Below are positions 32,030-42,500 of a stretch of DNA of 64,000 nt, in pieces. Positions within the stretch are counted from its first letter, which is position 1. Each line of letters starts with the position of its first letter. The stretch is taken from positions 1 to 64,000 of the forward strand of contig JBJEIY010000045.1 of assembly GCA_051877515.1 (NCBI GenBank), in the 5' to 3' direction. The translations under genes and the position numbers were made by a program. The notes under the pieces were generated by a model. It was not told where the DNA came from. It saw only the letters and a list, made by a program, of their open reading frames with translations, and ran no database searches. The stretch is from XBB1006 sp051877515 (GTDB taxonomy: Bacteria; Bacillota; Clostridia; Lachnospirales; Lachnospiraceae).

Positions 32030-34147
32030 CTACTTTCCTACAGAAGAAATAACTTTTTCCTGTACAGATTTTGGAACCGGCTCATATTTCTCAAAGAACA
32101 TGGAGTAGTTTCCACGTCCCTGTGTTCTGGAACGTAAGTCGGTTGAGTATCCAAACATCTCTGCCAACGGAACGAATCCACGAACGATCTTTCCGCCGCC
32201 CAGATCATCCATACCTTCAATACGTCCACGACGGGAGTTAATATCACCGATAACGTCTCCCATGTACTCTTCCGGCATGGTTACTTCAACCTTCATGATC
32301 GGCTCAAGTAAGATTGGATCTGCTTTACGCATAGCATCTTTGAATGCCATAGATCCGGCAATATGGAATGCCATTTCAGATGAATCGACCTCATGGTAAG
32401 ATCCATCGTATACAGTAGCATGAACACCTACTACCGGGAATCCTGCTAAGATACCGGACTGAGTTGCCTCTTCGATACCTTCGCCGACTGCCGGAATGTA
32501 TTCCTTCGGAATCGCACCGCCGACAACCTCGGAATCGAACTTGAACAGTTCTTCTCCGTTGGCATCCATAGGCTCGAAACGAACTTTACAGTGTCCGTAC
32601 TGTCCACGTCCACCGGACTGTTTTGCATACTTGCTGTCAACATCAACCGGTTTGGTGAAGGTTTCTTTGTAAGCAACCTGAGGTGCACCTACGTTAGCTT
32701 CTACCTTGAACTCACGGAGCAGACGGTCAACGATGATCTCCAGATGTAACTCACCCATTCCGGCGATAATGGTCTGACCTGTCTCCTGATTGGTATGAGC
32801 ACGGAATGTCGGGTCTTCTTCAGCAAGTTTTGCCAGAGCTTCACCCATCTTACCCTGTCCTGCCTTGGTCTTCGGCTCAATTGCAAGCTCGATAACCGGC
32901 TCTGGGAATTCCATGGACTCTAAGATTACCGGATGCTGCTCATCACAGATGGTATCACCGGTAGTGGTTACCTTAAATCCAACTGCTGCAGCGATATCTC
33001 CGGAATATACCTTATCTAATTCCTGTCTGTGGTTTGCATGCATCTGTAAGATACGTCCCACACGCTCTTTCTTATCTTTGGTTGCATTCAACACGTAAGA
33101 ACCGGAGTTCATGGTTCCGGAGTAAACACGGAAGAATGCTAATTTTCCTACAAACGGGTCTGTCATGATCTTGAATGCCAGAGCAGAGAACGGCTCTTCA
33201 TCAGAAGAATGTCTCTCGATCTCATTTCCTTCCAGATCCACACCCTTAATTGCAGGGATATCGGTTGGAGCCGGCATATAGTCAAGAATTGCGTCTAACA
33301 GCTTCTGAACACCCTTGTTTCTGTATGCAGATCCGCAGCATACAGGAACAGCGGTACATTCGCAGGTTCCTTTTCTAAGTGCAGCCTTCAAGTCAGCAAC
33401 AGATGGTTCCTCGCCCTCTAAGTACTGCATCATTAAGTCGTCATCTAACTCGCAGATCTTCTCGATCAGCTCCTGATGATAAAGTTCAGCATCATCCTTC
33501 ATATCATCCGGGATGTCTACGATGGAAATATCATCGCCCTTATCATCATTGTAGATATATGCCTGCATTTCGAACAGGTCGATGATTCCTTTGAATTCAT
33601 CTTCCTTACCGATAGGCAACTGTAATACGATCGCGTTTTTACCTAATCTGGTACGGATCTGGTCAACAGCTCCGTAGAAGTTTGCACCCAGGATATCCAT
33701 CTTGTTGATGAATGCCATACGTGGTACGTTGTAGGTATCAGCCTGTCTCCATACGTTCTCAGACTGTGGTTCAACACCGCCTTTTGCACAGAAAACTCCG
33801 ACTGCTCCGTCAAGTACACGGAGTGAACGCTCTACCTCTACAGTAAAGTCAACGTGTCCAGGGGTATCAATGATATTGATACGATGCTCCAAAGCACCCT
33901 TCTCCGGCTTCGCATGATCCTGATGGGTCCAATGGCACGTTGTAGCTGCAGAAGTGATGGTGATTCCTCTTTCCTGTTCCTGCTCCATCCAGTCCATGGT
34001 TGCAGTTCCTTCGTGAGTATCTCCAATCTTATAGTTTACACCAGTATAATACAGGATACGCTCGGTCAATGTGGTCTTACCTGCATCGATATGAGCCATA
34101 ATACCAATATTTCTGGTTCTCTCTAATGGATATTCTCTTCCAGCCAA
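32030..34147 (-). CDS. fusA: translation elongation factor G
   Basis: 705 residues, five-domain EF-G. NIGMAHIDAGKTTLTER, RGITITSAATTC, IDTPGHVDFTVEVERS and FINKMDILGANF are the GTPase motifs; SGGRGQYGHC and RSRTQGRGNYSMFFEKYEPVP lie in domains IV and V. Catalyses translocation and, with RRF, ribosome recycling. No fusidic-acid-resistance replacement is evident by eye. Confidence 0.99.
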   Translation of the reverse strand: MAGREYPLERTRNIGIMAHIDAGKTTLTERILYYTGVNYKIGDTHEGTATMDWMEQEQERGITITSAATTCHWTHQDHAKPEKGALEHRINIIDTPGHVDFTVEVERSLRVLDGAVGVFCAKGGVEPQSENVWRQADTYNVPRMAFINKMDILGANFYGAVDQIRTRLGKNAIVLQLPIGKEDEFKGIIDLFEMQAYIYNDDKGDDISIVDIPDDMKDDAELYHQELIEKICELDDDLMMQYLEGEEPSVADLKAALRKGTCECTAVPVCCGSAYRNKGVQKLLDAILDYMPAPTDIPAIKGVDLEGNEIERHSSDEEPFSALAFKIMTDPFVGKLAFFRVYSGTMNSGSYVLNATKDKKERVGRILQMHANHRQELDKVYSGDIAAAVGFKVTTTGDTICDEQHPVILESMEFPEPVIELAIEPKTKAGQGKMGEALAKLAEEDPTFRAHTNQETGQTIIAGMGELHLEIIVDRLLREFKVEANVGAPQVAYKETFTKPVDVDSKYAKQSGGRGQYGHCKVRFEPMDANGEELFKFDSEVVGGAIPKEYIPAVGEGIEEATQSGILAGFPVVGVHATVYDGSYHEVDSSEMAFHIAGSMAFKDAMRKADPILLEPIMKVEVTMPEEYMGDVIGDINSRRGRIEGMDDLGGGKIVRGFVPLAEMFGYSTDLRSRTQGRGNYSMFFEKYEPVPKSVQEKVISSVGK

Positions 34148-34192
34148 GGGATTTTCCTCCTTAAATTGCTTGTCTCACACTAAGCCGCCCAA

Positions 34193-34663
34193 TTAGAAAC
34201 GATAGTGGGAGAATGCTTTGTTTGCTTCTGCCATTTTGTGCATATCTTCTTTTCTCTTAACAGATGCACCGGTATTGTTGGCAGCGTCTAAAATCTCGTT
34301 TGCGAGACGCTCTTCCATGGTCTTCTCGCCTCTCTTGCGGGAGAACATGGTTAACCAGCGAAGTGCTAACGCCTGACGTCTGTCCGGTCTTACTTCGATT
34401 GGTACCTGGTAGGTAGCTCCACCGATACGTCTTGCTTTTACTTCTAATACAGGCATGATGTTGTTCATAGCCTCTTCGAAAACTTCAAGAGCCGGTTTGC
34501 CGGATTTCTCAGCAACTCTCTCGAATGCTCCGTATACGATCTTCTGTGCTACACCCTTCTTACCATCTAACATAATGTTATTGATAAGCTTGGTAACCAC
34601 TTTGTTGTCGTACATCGGATCTGCTAATACTTCTCTTTTCGTAGTATGTCCTTTACGTGGCAC
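34193..34663 (-). CDS. rpsG: 30S ribosomal protein S7
   Basis: 156 residues from a GTG start (PRKGHTTKREVLADPMY). The frame opens 15 codons earlier, but the GTG at 34663 is preceded by AAGGAGGGAAGTATC and gives the standard S7 start. PVLEVKARRIGGATYQVPIEVR is the 16S-binding signature. Primary assembly protein of the 30S head; in other bacteria S7 represses this operon. Confidence 0.98.
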   Translation of the reverse strand: MPRKGHTTKREVLADPMYDNKVVTKLINNIMLDGKKGVAQKIVYGAFERVAEKSGKPALEVFEEAMNNIMPVLEVKARRIGGATYQVPIEVRPDRRQALALRWLTMFSRKRGEKTMEERLANEILDAANNTGASVKRKEDMHKMAEANKAFSHYRF

Positions 34664-34837
34664 GATACTTCCCTCCTTAATTATTTGAATTAATTCATCG
34701 GTACTCACATGTCATTTACGGTGTGTTCGTGCGGAAATATATCTTCTTCCTTAATTAGGAAGCTTCTCAAATAGATGAAACGATTATTCCAACACTTACC
34801 ATAGTTCTAAGTGATACACTCTTTCCTTCTTTCGACC

Positions 34838-35257
34838 TTATTTCGCGTCTTTCGGTCTCTTAGCGCCGTATTTAGAACGAGCCTGACGTCTGTTAGCAAC
34901 GCCTGCTGTGTCTAAAGTACCACGCACGATATGGTAACGGGTACCTGGTAAGTCCTTAACACGTCCACCTCTGATCAGAACAACACTATGTTCCTGCAGG
35001 TTGTGTCCTTCACCCGGAATGTAGCTTGTTACTTCGATTCCGTTGGAAAGACGAACTCTGGCGATCTTTCTAAGAGCTGAGTTAGGTTTCTTAGGAGTAG
35101 CTGTTTTCACTGCTGTACAAACACCACGCTTCTGTGGAGAAGATGCATTTGTAGCTTTCTTCTGTAAGGAGTTGAATCCTTTCTGAAGAGCAGGTGCAGT
35201 AGACTTCTTTACGGTAGTCTGTCTTCCTTTTCTTACTAACTGGTTAAATGTTGGCAT
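34838..35257 (-). CDS. rpsL: 30S ribosomal protein S12
   Basis: 139 residues. TPKKPNSALRKIARVRLSNG and PGEGHNLQEHSVVLIRGGRVKDLPG are intact, with the usual lysines at the two streptomycin-resistance positions, so a sensitive type is expected. First gene of the str operon, with its own consensus promoter. No L7Ae-like gene lies between rpoC and rpsL. Confidence 0.99.
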   Translation of the reverse strand: MPTFNQLVRKGRQTTVKKSTAPALQKGFNSLQKKATNASSPQKRGVCTAVKTATPKKPNSALRKIARVRLSNGIEVTSYIPGEGHNLQEHSVVLIRGGRVKDLPGTRYHIVRGTLDTAGVANRRQARSKYGAKRPKDAK

Positions 35258-35336
35258 TTCATTTCACCTCCTGTTTGTTTTTTTCTATGTGTTCCGACCG
35301 GAATCTTCTGATCCACATAGTCGTACACGCTAAATA

Positions 35337-35365
35337 ATTATAAAAGCGAACCTCACCAATGTCAA
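35337..35365 (-). promoter_or_regulatory. perfect sigma-A promoter of the str operon
   Basis: TTGACA-N17-TATAAT with no mismatch (-35 at 35365-35360, -10 at 35342-35337), about 70 bp upstream of rpsL. With the terminator after rpoC it separates the str operon from rpoBC. Confidence 0.9.
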
Positions 35366-35423
35366 GTGTTTTTTGAAAAATACAGCCCTTCCGGCTTCTG
35401 TCTTTTCCCCGTTTTCTCTTGAA

Positions 35424-35453
35424 AAGAGACCGGGCATTTTAGCCCAGTCTCTT
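35424..35453 (-). terminator. terminator after rpoC
   Basis: Minus strand AAGAGACTGGGC pairs with GCCCGGTCTCTT (one wobble), loop TAAAAT, then TTC; about 90 bases past the rpoC stop. Confidence 0.8.
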
Positions 35454-35539
35454 CTTTCTGCTTTCTAGTTTGTTCCATGATACGGATTATTATTCCTCAA
35501 ATGGAAACTTTTCCGGTAGGAGTCTGTATCAGAGAAACA

Positions 35540-38500
35540 TTACTCTTCCTCTGCCGGCACCCCTTCCATAACTGCCACAGCCTCTTCTCCTTCCGGCTCA
35601 AACTCCGGTTCGAGATCCATCTGTACATCATCTTCCTGCACTTCTTCAGCGTTTTCCTCTGCCAGCATCTCTGATTCCAAAGCAGCTCTTTGTGCTGCCT
35701 CTTTCTCTCTGCGGATTTCTTCATCGGTATCCAGGTTCAGACCACGATATCTCTTCATACCGGTTCCTGCCGGAATCAGTTTTCCGATGATAACGTTTTC
35801 TTTTAATCCGATAAGCGGATCCACTTTTCCGCGGATGGCTGCCTCGGTCAAGACCTTGGTAGTCTCCTGGAAGGATGCTGCTGATAAGAAGGAATTGGTT
35901 GCCAGTGCTGCCTTGGTGATTCCGAGGATCACACGGGTTCCTTCTGCAGGCTGTTTACCCTGCTCTGCCAATTCTTCGTTGGCATCCACAAAATCCAGAT
36001 AGTCCACCAGAGTTCCCGGTAAGAACTCTGTATCACCGGCTTCATCCACTCTGACTTTCTTTAACATCTGGCGCACGATCACTTCGATATGCTTATCGTT
36101 GATCTCTACACCCTGAAGTCTGTATACACGCTGTACCTCACGCAACATATAATCCTGTACTGCACGGGTACCTTTGATCTTGATGATATCATGCGGATAT
36201 ACGCTTCCCTCTGTCAGCTCATCGCCGGCCTCTAACTCTGCCCCATCCTGGATCTTGATTCTGGATCCGTATGGAATGAGGTAGGTCTTGGATTCTGCGG
36301 TATCTTTATTGGTAACGATCACTTCACGTTTCTTCTTTGTATCCCGAATCTCTGCAGTTCCGGCAATTTCCGTGATGATCGCAAGTCCCTTTGGTTTTCT
36401 TGCCTCAAACAACTCTTCTACACGAGGAAGACCTTGTGTGATATCGTCTCCTGCCACACCTCCGGTATGGAAGGTACGCATGGTCAGCTGGGTACCCGGC
36501 TCACCGATGGACTGTGCTGCAATGATACCGATGGCTTCACCAACCTGTACCGTCTGTCCGGTTGCCATGTTGGTACCGTAACATTTTGCACATACACCAT
36601 TGTGTGCACGACAGGTTAAAATCGTACGGATCTTGATCTTGGCGGTGAGCACCGGTTTGCCGTCTTCGTCAATAAACGGCTTGCCGTTTTCATCCACACC
36701 CTGTTTCATGATCAGTTCTGCCCTGCGCGGTGTTACCATGTGGTTTGCCTGCACCAGAACATTTCCGTCTTTATCCAGAATGTCATTGCAAAGTACACGT
36801 CCCGTAATACGCTCCTGCAGGCTTTCGATCTCTTCTTTTCCTTCCATAAATGCTTCCACGTACATTCCCGGGATTTCTTTGCCCGGTTTTGCACAATCAG
36901 AAACACGGATGATCAGTTCCTGAGATACGTCTACCAGTCGTCTGGTCAGATAACCGGAGTCAGCGGTACGAAGCGCGGTATCGGAAAGACCTTTACGTGC
37001 ACCGTGGGCAGACATAAAGTACTCCAATACGTCCAGACCTTCACGGAAGTTAGACTTGATCGGCAACTCAATGGTCTTACCGGTTGTATCAGCCATAAGT
37101 CCACGCATACCGGCCAGCTGCTTGATCTGTTTATCAGAACCACGGGCACCGGAATCAGCCATCATGAAGATGTTGTTATACTTATCCAGTCCTGTCAAAA
37201 GCTCTTTGGTAAGGATTTCGTCCGTTACCTTCCAGGTTTCCACAACCTCTTTGTAACGCTCTTCCTCAGTGATCAGACCACGTTTGAAGTTCTTGGCGAT
37301 CTTATCAACCTTATTCTGTGCATCGGCGATCAGTTCCGCTTTCTTCGCCGGTACTGTCATATCGGAAACAGATACGGTAAGAGCAGCTCTGGTGGAATAT
37401 TTATATCCCATAGCCTTAATGTCATCTAAAACCTCTGCCGTCTTGGATGCACCATGAATATTGATGACTTTCTCCAGGATCTGCTTTAACTGTTTCTTGC
37501 CAACATGGAATCCGATCTCCAATGTGATATGTCTCTGGATTCTTTCTGCTTCGATTTCTTCCTGGGTCCATCCGTTCTTCTCTGCATCAGCCAGAAGTTT
37601 TTCCTCACTGCGGTCTACAAAGCCCAGATCCTGCGGGATGATCTCATTAAAGAGCAGACGTCCCAGGGTTGTCTCCAGAATACCCTCATATACAGTTCCG
37701 TCTTCTCCAACCACGCTTCTCTTTACGTGGATCTTCTGATGCAGGGTCAGTGCTTTATTCTCATAAGCTAAAAGTGCCTGATTCGTACTGTTAAAATACG
37801 GTCCGATCAGTTCTCTTGGAGTACAAACTACCTCATGGGCCTCGATTCCATCCGGTGAAAATACTACCAGCTCATCCTCATCCAGGCCTTTTGCCCTGTC
37901 ATCGCAGGCAAGTGCTGCCTCTATAGCCTCCATGGACTCATATTTCTTAAACTGACTCTTGTCAATATTCTTATCTGTCAACTGCTTATCTGCAGTTCTT
38001 CCCATGGTCAGATAATAAATACCAAGTACCATATCCTGGGAAGGAACGGCCACAGGACCACCGTCAGATGGTTTTAACAGGTTATTGGGTGACAACAACA
38101 GGAAACGACACTCTGCCTGTGCTTCCATAGTTAATGGAAGATGCACAGCCATCTGGTCTCCATCGAAGTCTGCGTTAAATGCGGTACATACCAACGGATG
38201 CAGTTTGATTGCCTTACCTTCTACCAGAATCGGCTCAAAAGCCTGGATTCCAAGTCTGTGAAGTGTCGGTGCACGGTTTAACATAACCGGATGCTCCTTG
38301 ATAACATCTTCTAAGACATCCCATACCTCCGGCTGAACCCGGTCAACCATTTTCTTAGCGCTCTTAATATTATGGGCGGTTCCTCTTGCCACCAGCTCTT
38401 TCATAACGAAGGGCTTAAACAATTCAATGGCCATTTCTTTCGGAAGACCGCACTGGTAGATCTTTAATTCCGGTCCTACCACGATAACGGAACGACCGGA

Positions 38501-39538
38501 GTAGTCCACACGTTTTCCTAACAGGTTCTGACGGAAGCGTCCGCCCTTACCTTTTAACATATCAGACAGAGATTTCAGTGCACGGTTACCAGGTCCGGTA
38601 ACAGGACGTCCTCTTCTTCCGTTGTCGATGAGGGCATCTACCGCTTCCTGAAGCATTCTCTTTTCATTACGCACAATAATATCCGGTGCGCCTAATTCCA
38701 ACAGTCTTCTCAGACGGTTGTTACGGTTAATGATCCGGCGGTACAGATCGTTCAAGTCAGAGGTAGCAAAACGTCCGCCGTCCAGCTGTACCATAGGACG
38801 AAGATCCGGTGGAATGACAGGGATCACGGTCATTACCATCCACTCCGGTTTGTTGCCGGATTCCCGGAATGCTTCCACTACTTCCAGACGTTTAATGATC
38901 CTTGCTCTCTTCTGTCCGGAAGCATCTTCCAGACCTGCCTTTAACTCCTCTGCTTCTCTATCCAGATCAATTGCTTTTAAAAGCTCTAAGATCGCTTCTG
39001 CACCCATGCCCACACGGAAACCGTTTCCATATGCATTGCGGGCCTCCTGGTACTCTGCCTCGGATAAAACCTGTTTATACATTAAACCGGTTTCCCCTGC
39101 GTCCAGCACAATATAGGATGCAAAATACAATACTTTTTCCAGCACTCTTGGAGAAAGATCTAAGATCAGTCCCATTCTGCTGGGGATTCCCTTAAAATAC
39201 CAGATGTGGGATACCGGCGCTGCAAGTCCGATATGTCCCATACGCTCTCTACGAACACTGGCTTTGGTAATTTCTACTCCGCATCGATCACAGACCGCAC
39301 CCTTATAACGGATTTTCTTATACTTTCCGCAGTGGCACTCCCAGTCTTTACTGGGTCCGAAAATCTTCTCGCAGAATAAACCTTCTTTCTCCGGCTTTAA
39401 GGTTCTATAGTTAATTGTCTCCGGCTTTTTTACTTCGCCGTGGGACCATTCTAATATTTTTTCCGGTGATGCAAGGCCAATCTTAATGGCATCAAAAGAC
39501 ACCGGCTGATAATTCTCATTGTTCATTGCTTCTGGCAT
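35540..39538 (-). CDS. rpoC: DNA-directed RNA polymerase subunit beta prime
   Basis: 1332 residues. The N-terminal zinc site is CHCGKYKKIRYKGAVCDRCG, the active-site loop is NADFDGDQMAVH, the bridge-helix region and trigger loop region follow (GYLTRRLVDVSQ, GEPGTQLTMRTFHTGG). The last 60 residues are strongly acidic (EENAEEVQEDDVQMDLEPE), a common lineage-specific tail. Starts 14 bp after rpoB, cotranscribed. Confidence 0.99.
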   Translation of the reverse strand: MPEAMNNENYQPVSFDAIKIGLASPEKILEWSHGEVKKPETINYRTLKPEKEGLFCEKIFGPSKDWECHCGKYKKIRYKGAVCDRCGVEITKASVRRERMGHIGLAAPVSHIWYFKGIPSRMGLILDLSPRVLEKVLYFASYIVLDAGETGLMYKQVLSEAEYQEARNAYGNGFRVGMGAEAILELLKAIDLDREAEELKAGLEDASGQKRARIIKRLEVVEAFRESGNKPEWMVMTVIPVIPPDLRPMVQLDGGRFATSDLNDLYRRIINRNNRLRRLLELGAPDIIVRNEKRMLQEAVDALIDNGRRGRPVTGPGNRALKSLSDMLKGKGGRFRQNLLGKRVDYSGRSVIVVGPELKIYQCGLPKEMAIELFKPFVMKELVARGTAHNIKSAKKMVDRVQPEVWDVLEDVIKEHPVMLNRAPTLHRLGIQAFEPILVEGKAIKLHPLVCTAFNADFDGDQMAVHLPLTMEAQAECRFLLLSPNNLLKPSDGGPVAVPSQDMVLGIYYLTMGRTADKQLTDKNIDKSQFKKYESMEAIEAALACDDRAKGLDEDELVVFSPDGIEAHEVVCTPRELIGPYFNSTNQALLAYENKALTLHQKIHVKRSVVGEDGTVYEGILETTLGRLLFNEIIPQDLGFVDRSEEKLLADAEKNGWTQEEIEAERIQRHITLEIGFHVGKKQLKQILEKVINIHGASKTAEVLDDIKAMGYKYSTRAALTVSVSDMTVPAKKAELIADAQNKVDKIAKNFKRGLITEEERYKEVVETWKVTDEILTKELLTGLDKYNNIFMMADSGARGSDKQIKQLAGMRGLMADTTGKTIELPIKSNFREGLDVLEYFMSAHGARKGLSDTALRTADSGYLTRRLVDVSQELIIRVSDCAKPGKEIPGMYVEAFMEGKEEIESLQERITGRVLCNDILDKDGNVLVQANHMVTPRRAELIMKQGVDENGKPFIDEDGKPVLTAKIKIRTILTCRAHNGVCAKCYGTNMATGQTVQVGEAIGIIAAQSIGEPGTQLTMRTFHTGGVAGDDITQGLPRVEELFEARKPKGLAIITEIAGTAEIRDTKKKREVIVTNKDTAESKTYLIPYGSRIKIQDGAELEAGDELTEGSVYPHDIIKIKGTRAVQDYMLREVQRVYRLQGVEINDKHIEVIVRQMLKKVRVDEAGDTEFLPGTLVDYLDFVDANEELAEQGKQPAEGTRVILGITKAALATNSFLSAASFQETTKVLTEAAIRGKVDPLIGLKENVIIGKLIPAGTGMKRYRGLNLDTDEEIRREKEAAQRAALESEMLAEENAEEVQEDDVQMDLEPEFEPEGEEAVAVMEGVPAEEE

Positions 39539-39552
39539 CGTGACACTCCTTC

Positions 39553-42500
39553 CTAGTCTTCTTCGTCGTAAGAATCCATGCTGTAGTCATCTTCAAAAGC
39601 ACTCTCATCAAAGTCTTCTTCTACTTCAGAATCCACAATCTCGTTATTCTCATTGAATTCCTGTTTGGTAAAGCCTGCTGCCTCAAAAGACTCTGCACTT
39701 TCAAAGGCAAAATCCTTGTCATTACCGATAATGGAATTCAAATTGGTATTTCCGTATTCGCTGGATTCCAGCAGTTCTACTACGTTTCCGTTCTCGTCTA
39801 AGACGTTGACATCTAACGCAAGAGACTGGAGTTCCTTCAGCAATACCTTAAAGGACTCCGGAATTCCCGGTTCAGGAATATTATCTCCTTTGATAATTGC
39901 CTCGTAGGTCTTGACACGTCCTACCACATCATCGGATTTTACAGTAAGTATCTCCTGAAGGGTATACGCAGCACCATAAGCTTCCAGTGCCCAAACTTCC
40001 ATCTCTCCGAAACGCTGTCCTCCGAACTGGGCTTTTCCACCCAGCGGCTGCTGTGTAACTAAGGAGTACGGACCGGTGGAACGGGCATGGATCTTATCGT
40101 CAACCAGATGATGCAGTTTCAGATAGTGCATGTGTCCGATGGTTACCGGGCTGTCAAAATACTCTCCGGTACGTCCGTCTCTTAAGCGGACTTTTCCGTC
40201 TCTGGAAATAGGAACCCCTTTCCACAGTTCTCTGTGGTCACGGTTTTCATACAGATAATCCAGAACTTCCGGTAACAGCTCTTCGCCGTGTTTTGCCTTG
40301 AATTCATCCCACTCTAAGTTGACATAGTCATTTGCAAGGTCCAGGGTATCCATGATATCGACCTCGTTTGCTCCGTCAAAGACCGGAGTGGCAATATTAA
40401 AGCCTAATGCTTTTGCTGCCAGGGACAAATGGATCTCCAGCACCTGTCCGATATTCATACGGGAAGGCACACCCAGTGGGTTTAATACGATATCCAGCGG
40501 ACGACCGTTTGGAAGATATGGCATATCTTCTACCGGAAGAACTCTGGAAACAACACCCTTGTTACCATGACGTCCTGCCATCTTATCACCCACAGAGATC
40601 TTTCTCTTCTGGGCAATATAAATACGGACAGCCTGGTTTACACCCGGGCTTAATTCATCCCCGTTTTCTCTTGTAAATACTTTGGCATCTACAACGATAC
40701 CATATTCTCCATGCGGTACCTTCAAAGAGGTATCACGCACTTCTCTTGCTTTTTCACCAAAGATCGCACGTAACAGTCTTTCTTCTGCAGTAAGCTCTGT
40801 TTCTCCCTTTGGAGTCACTTTACCTACCAGAATATCCCCTGCACGTACTTCCGCACCGATACGGATGATTCCGCGCTCATCCAGATCTTTTAACGCATCA
40901 TCGCCGACACCCGGAACATCTCTTGTGATCTCTTCCGGTCCCAGCTTGGTATCACGGGATTCTGCCTCATATTCCTCAATGTGAACAGAGGTGTATACAT
41001 CATCCCGTACCAGTCTTTCACTCAGCAGGACCGCATCCTCGTAGTTATAACCTTCCCAGGTCATAAATCCGATCAACGGGTTCTTTCCAAGTGCAAGTTC
41101 TCCGTTGGAAGTGGACGGTCCATCCGCAATGACTTCACCGGCTTCCACATGGTCCCCTTTGTATACGATGGGTCTCTGATTATAGCAGTTGGACTGATTG
41201 CTTCGAACAAATTTCTGTAAAACATAATTTTCCGTGGTTCCGTCCTCATCATACCGGATCACAATCTCTTTGGATGTGGAACGAAGTACCGTACCTGCTT
41301 TCTTTGCCACAACACAGACACCGGAGTCCACTGCTGTTTTCGGCTCCATACCGGTTCCCACTACAGGTGCTTCCGTAGTCAAAAGCGGAACGGCCTGACG
41401 CTGCATGTTGGATCCCATCAGCGCACGGTTTGCATCGTCGTTCTCCAGGAACGGGATCAGGGCTGTAGCAACAGAGAATACCATACGGGGAGATACATCC
41501 ATGTAATCAAACATGGTCTTTTCATACTCCTGGGTTTCCTCTCTGTAACGACCGGAAACACTGTTACGTACAAAATGTCCTTCCTCATCCAGTGCCTCGT
41601 TAGCCTGTGCTACATGGTAATTATCCTCTTCGTCAGCAGTCATATATACAACCTCATCCGTTACACGAGGATTCTTTGGATCGGATTTGTCGATCTTACG
41701 ATAAGGCGCCTCCACAAATCCATATTCATTAATTCTTGCATAGGATGCAAGAGAGTTGATCAATCCGATGTTAGGACCTTCCGGGGTCTCAATCGGACAC
41801 ATTCTTCCATAGTGAGAATAGTGTACGTCTCGAACCTCGAATCCTGCACGGTCTCTTGAAAGACCACCCGGTCCTAATGCAGACAGACGTCTCTTATGGG
41901 TCAGCTCACCTAATGGATTGTTCTGATCCATGAACTGGGACAACTGGGAAGAACCGAAGAATTCTTTTACCGCAGCAGTCACCGGCTTAATATTGATCAG
42001 GCTCTGGGGAGAAATGGTCTCCAGATCCTGGGTTGTCATACGCTCGCGAACCACACGCTCTAATCTGGATAAACCGATACGGTACTGGTTCTGCAACAGC
42101 TCGCCTACGGCTCTGATACGACGGTTTCCTAAATGGTCGATGTCATCATCATTACCGATACCATACTCCAGATGCATGTTGTAGTTGATGGATGCAAGAA
42201 TATCTTCCACTGTAATGTGCTTCGGAATCAGGTCATGGATATTCCTGCGGATTTCTTCTTTTAACTCCTCGCTGCCACATCCCTGGTTTTCTTCCAGGAT
42301 CTTGGACAAAACAGGATAGTATACCAGCTCGGTTACTCCAACCTCTGCCGGATCAATGTCACAGTAGTGGGTGAAATCAACCATCATGGAAGAAAGTACT
42401 TTGACATTTCTGGTCTCAGTCTGGATATAAACACTCTCCACTGCAGCATTCTGAATCGTATCTGCCAGTTCTCTGGTCAGCGTGGTTCCTGCCTCTGCCA

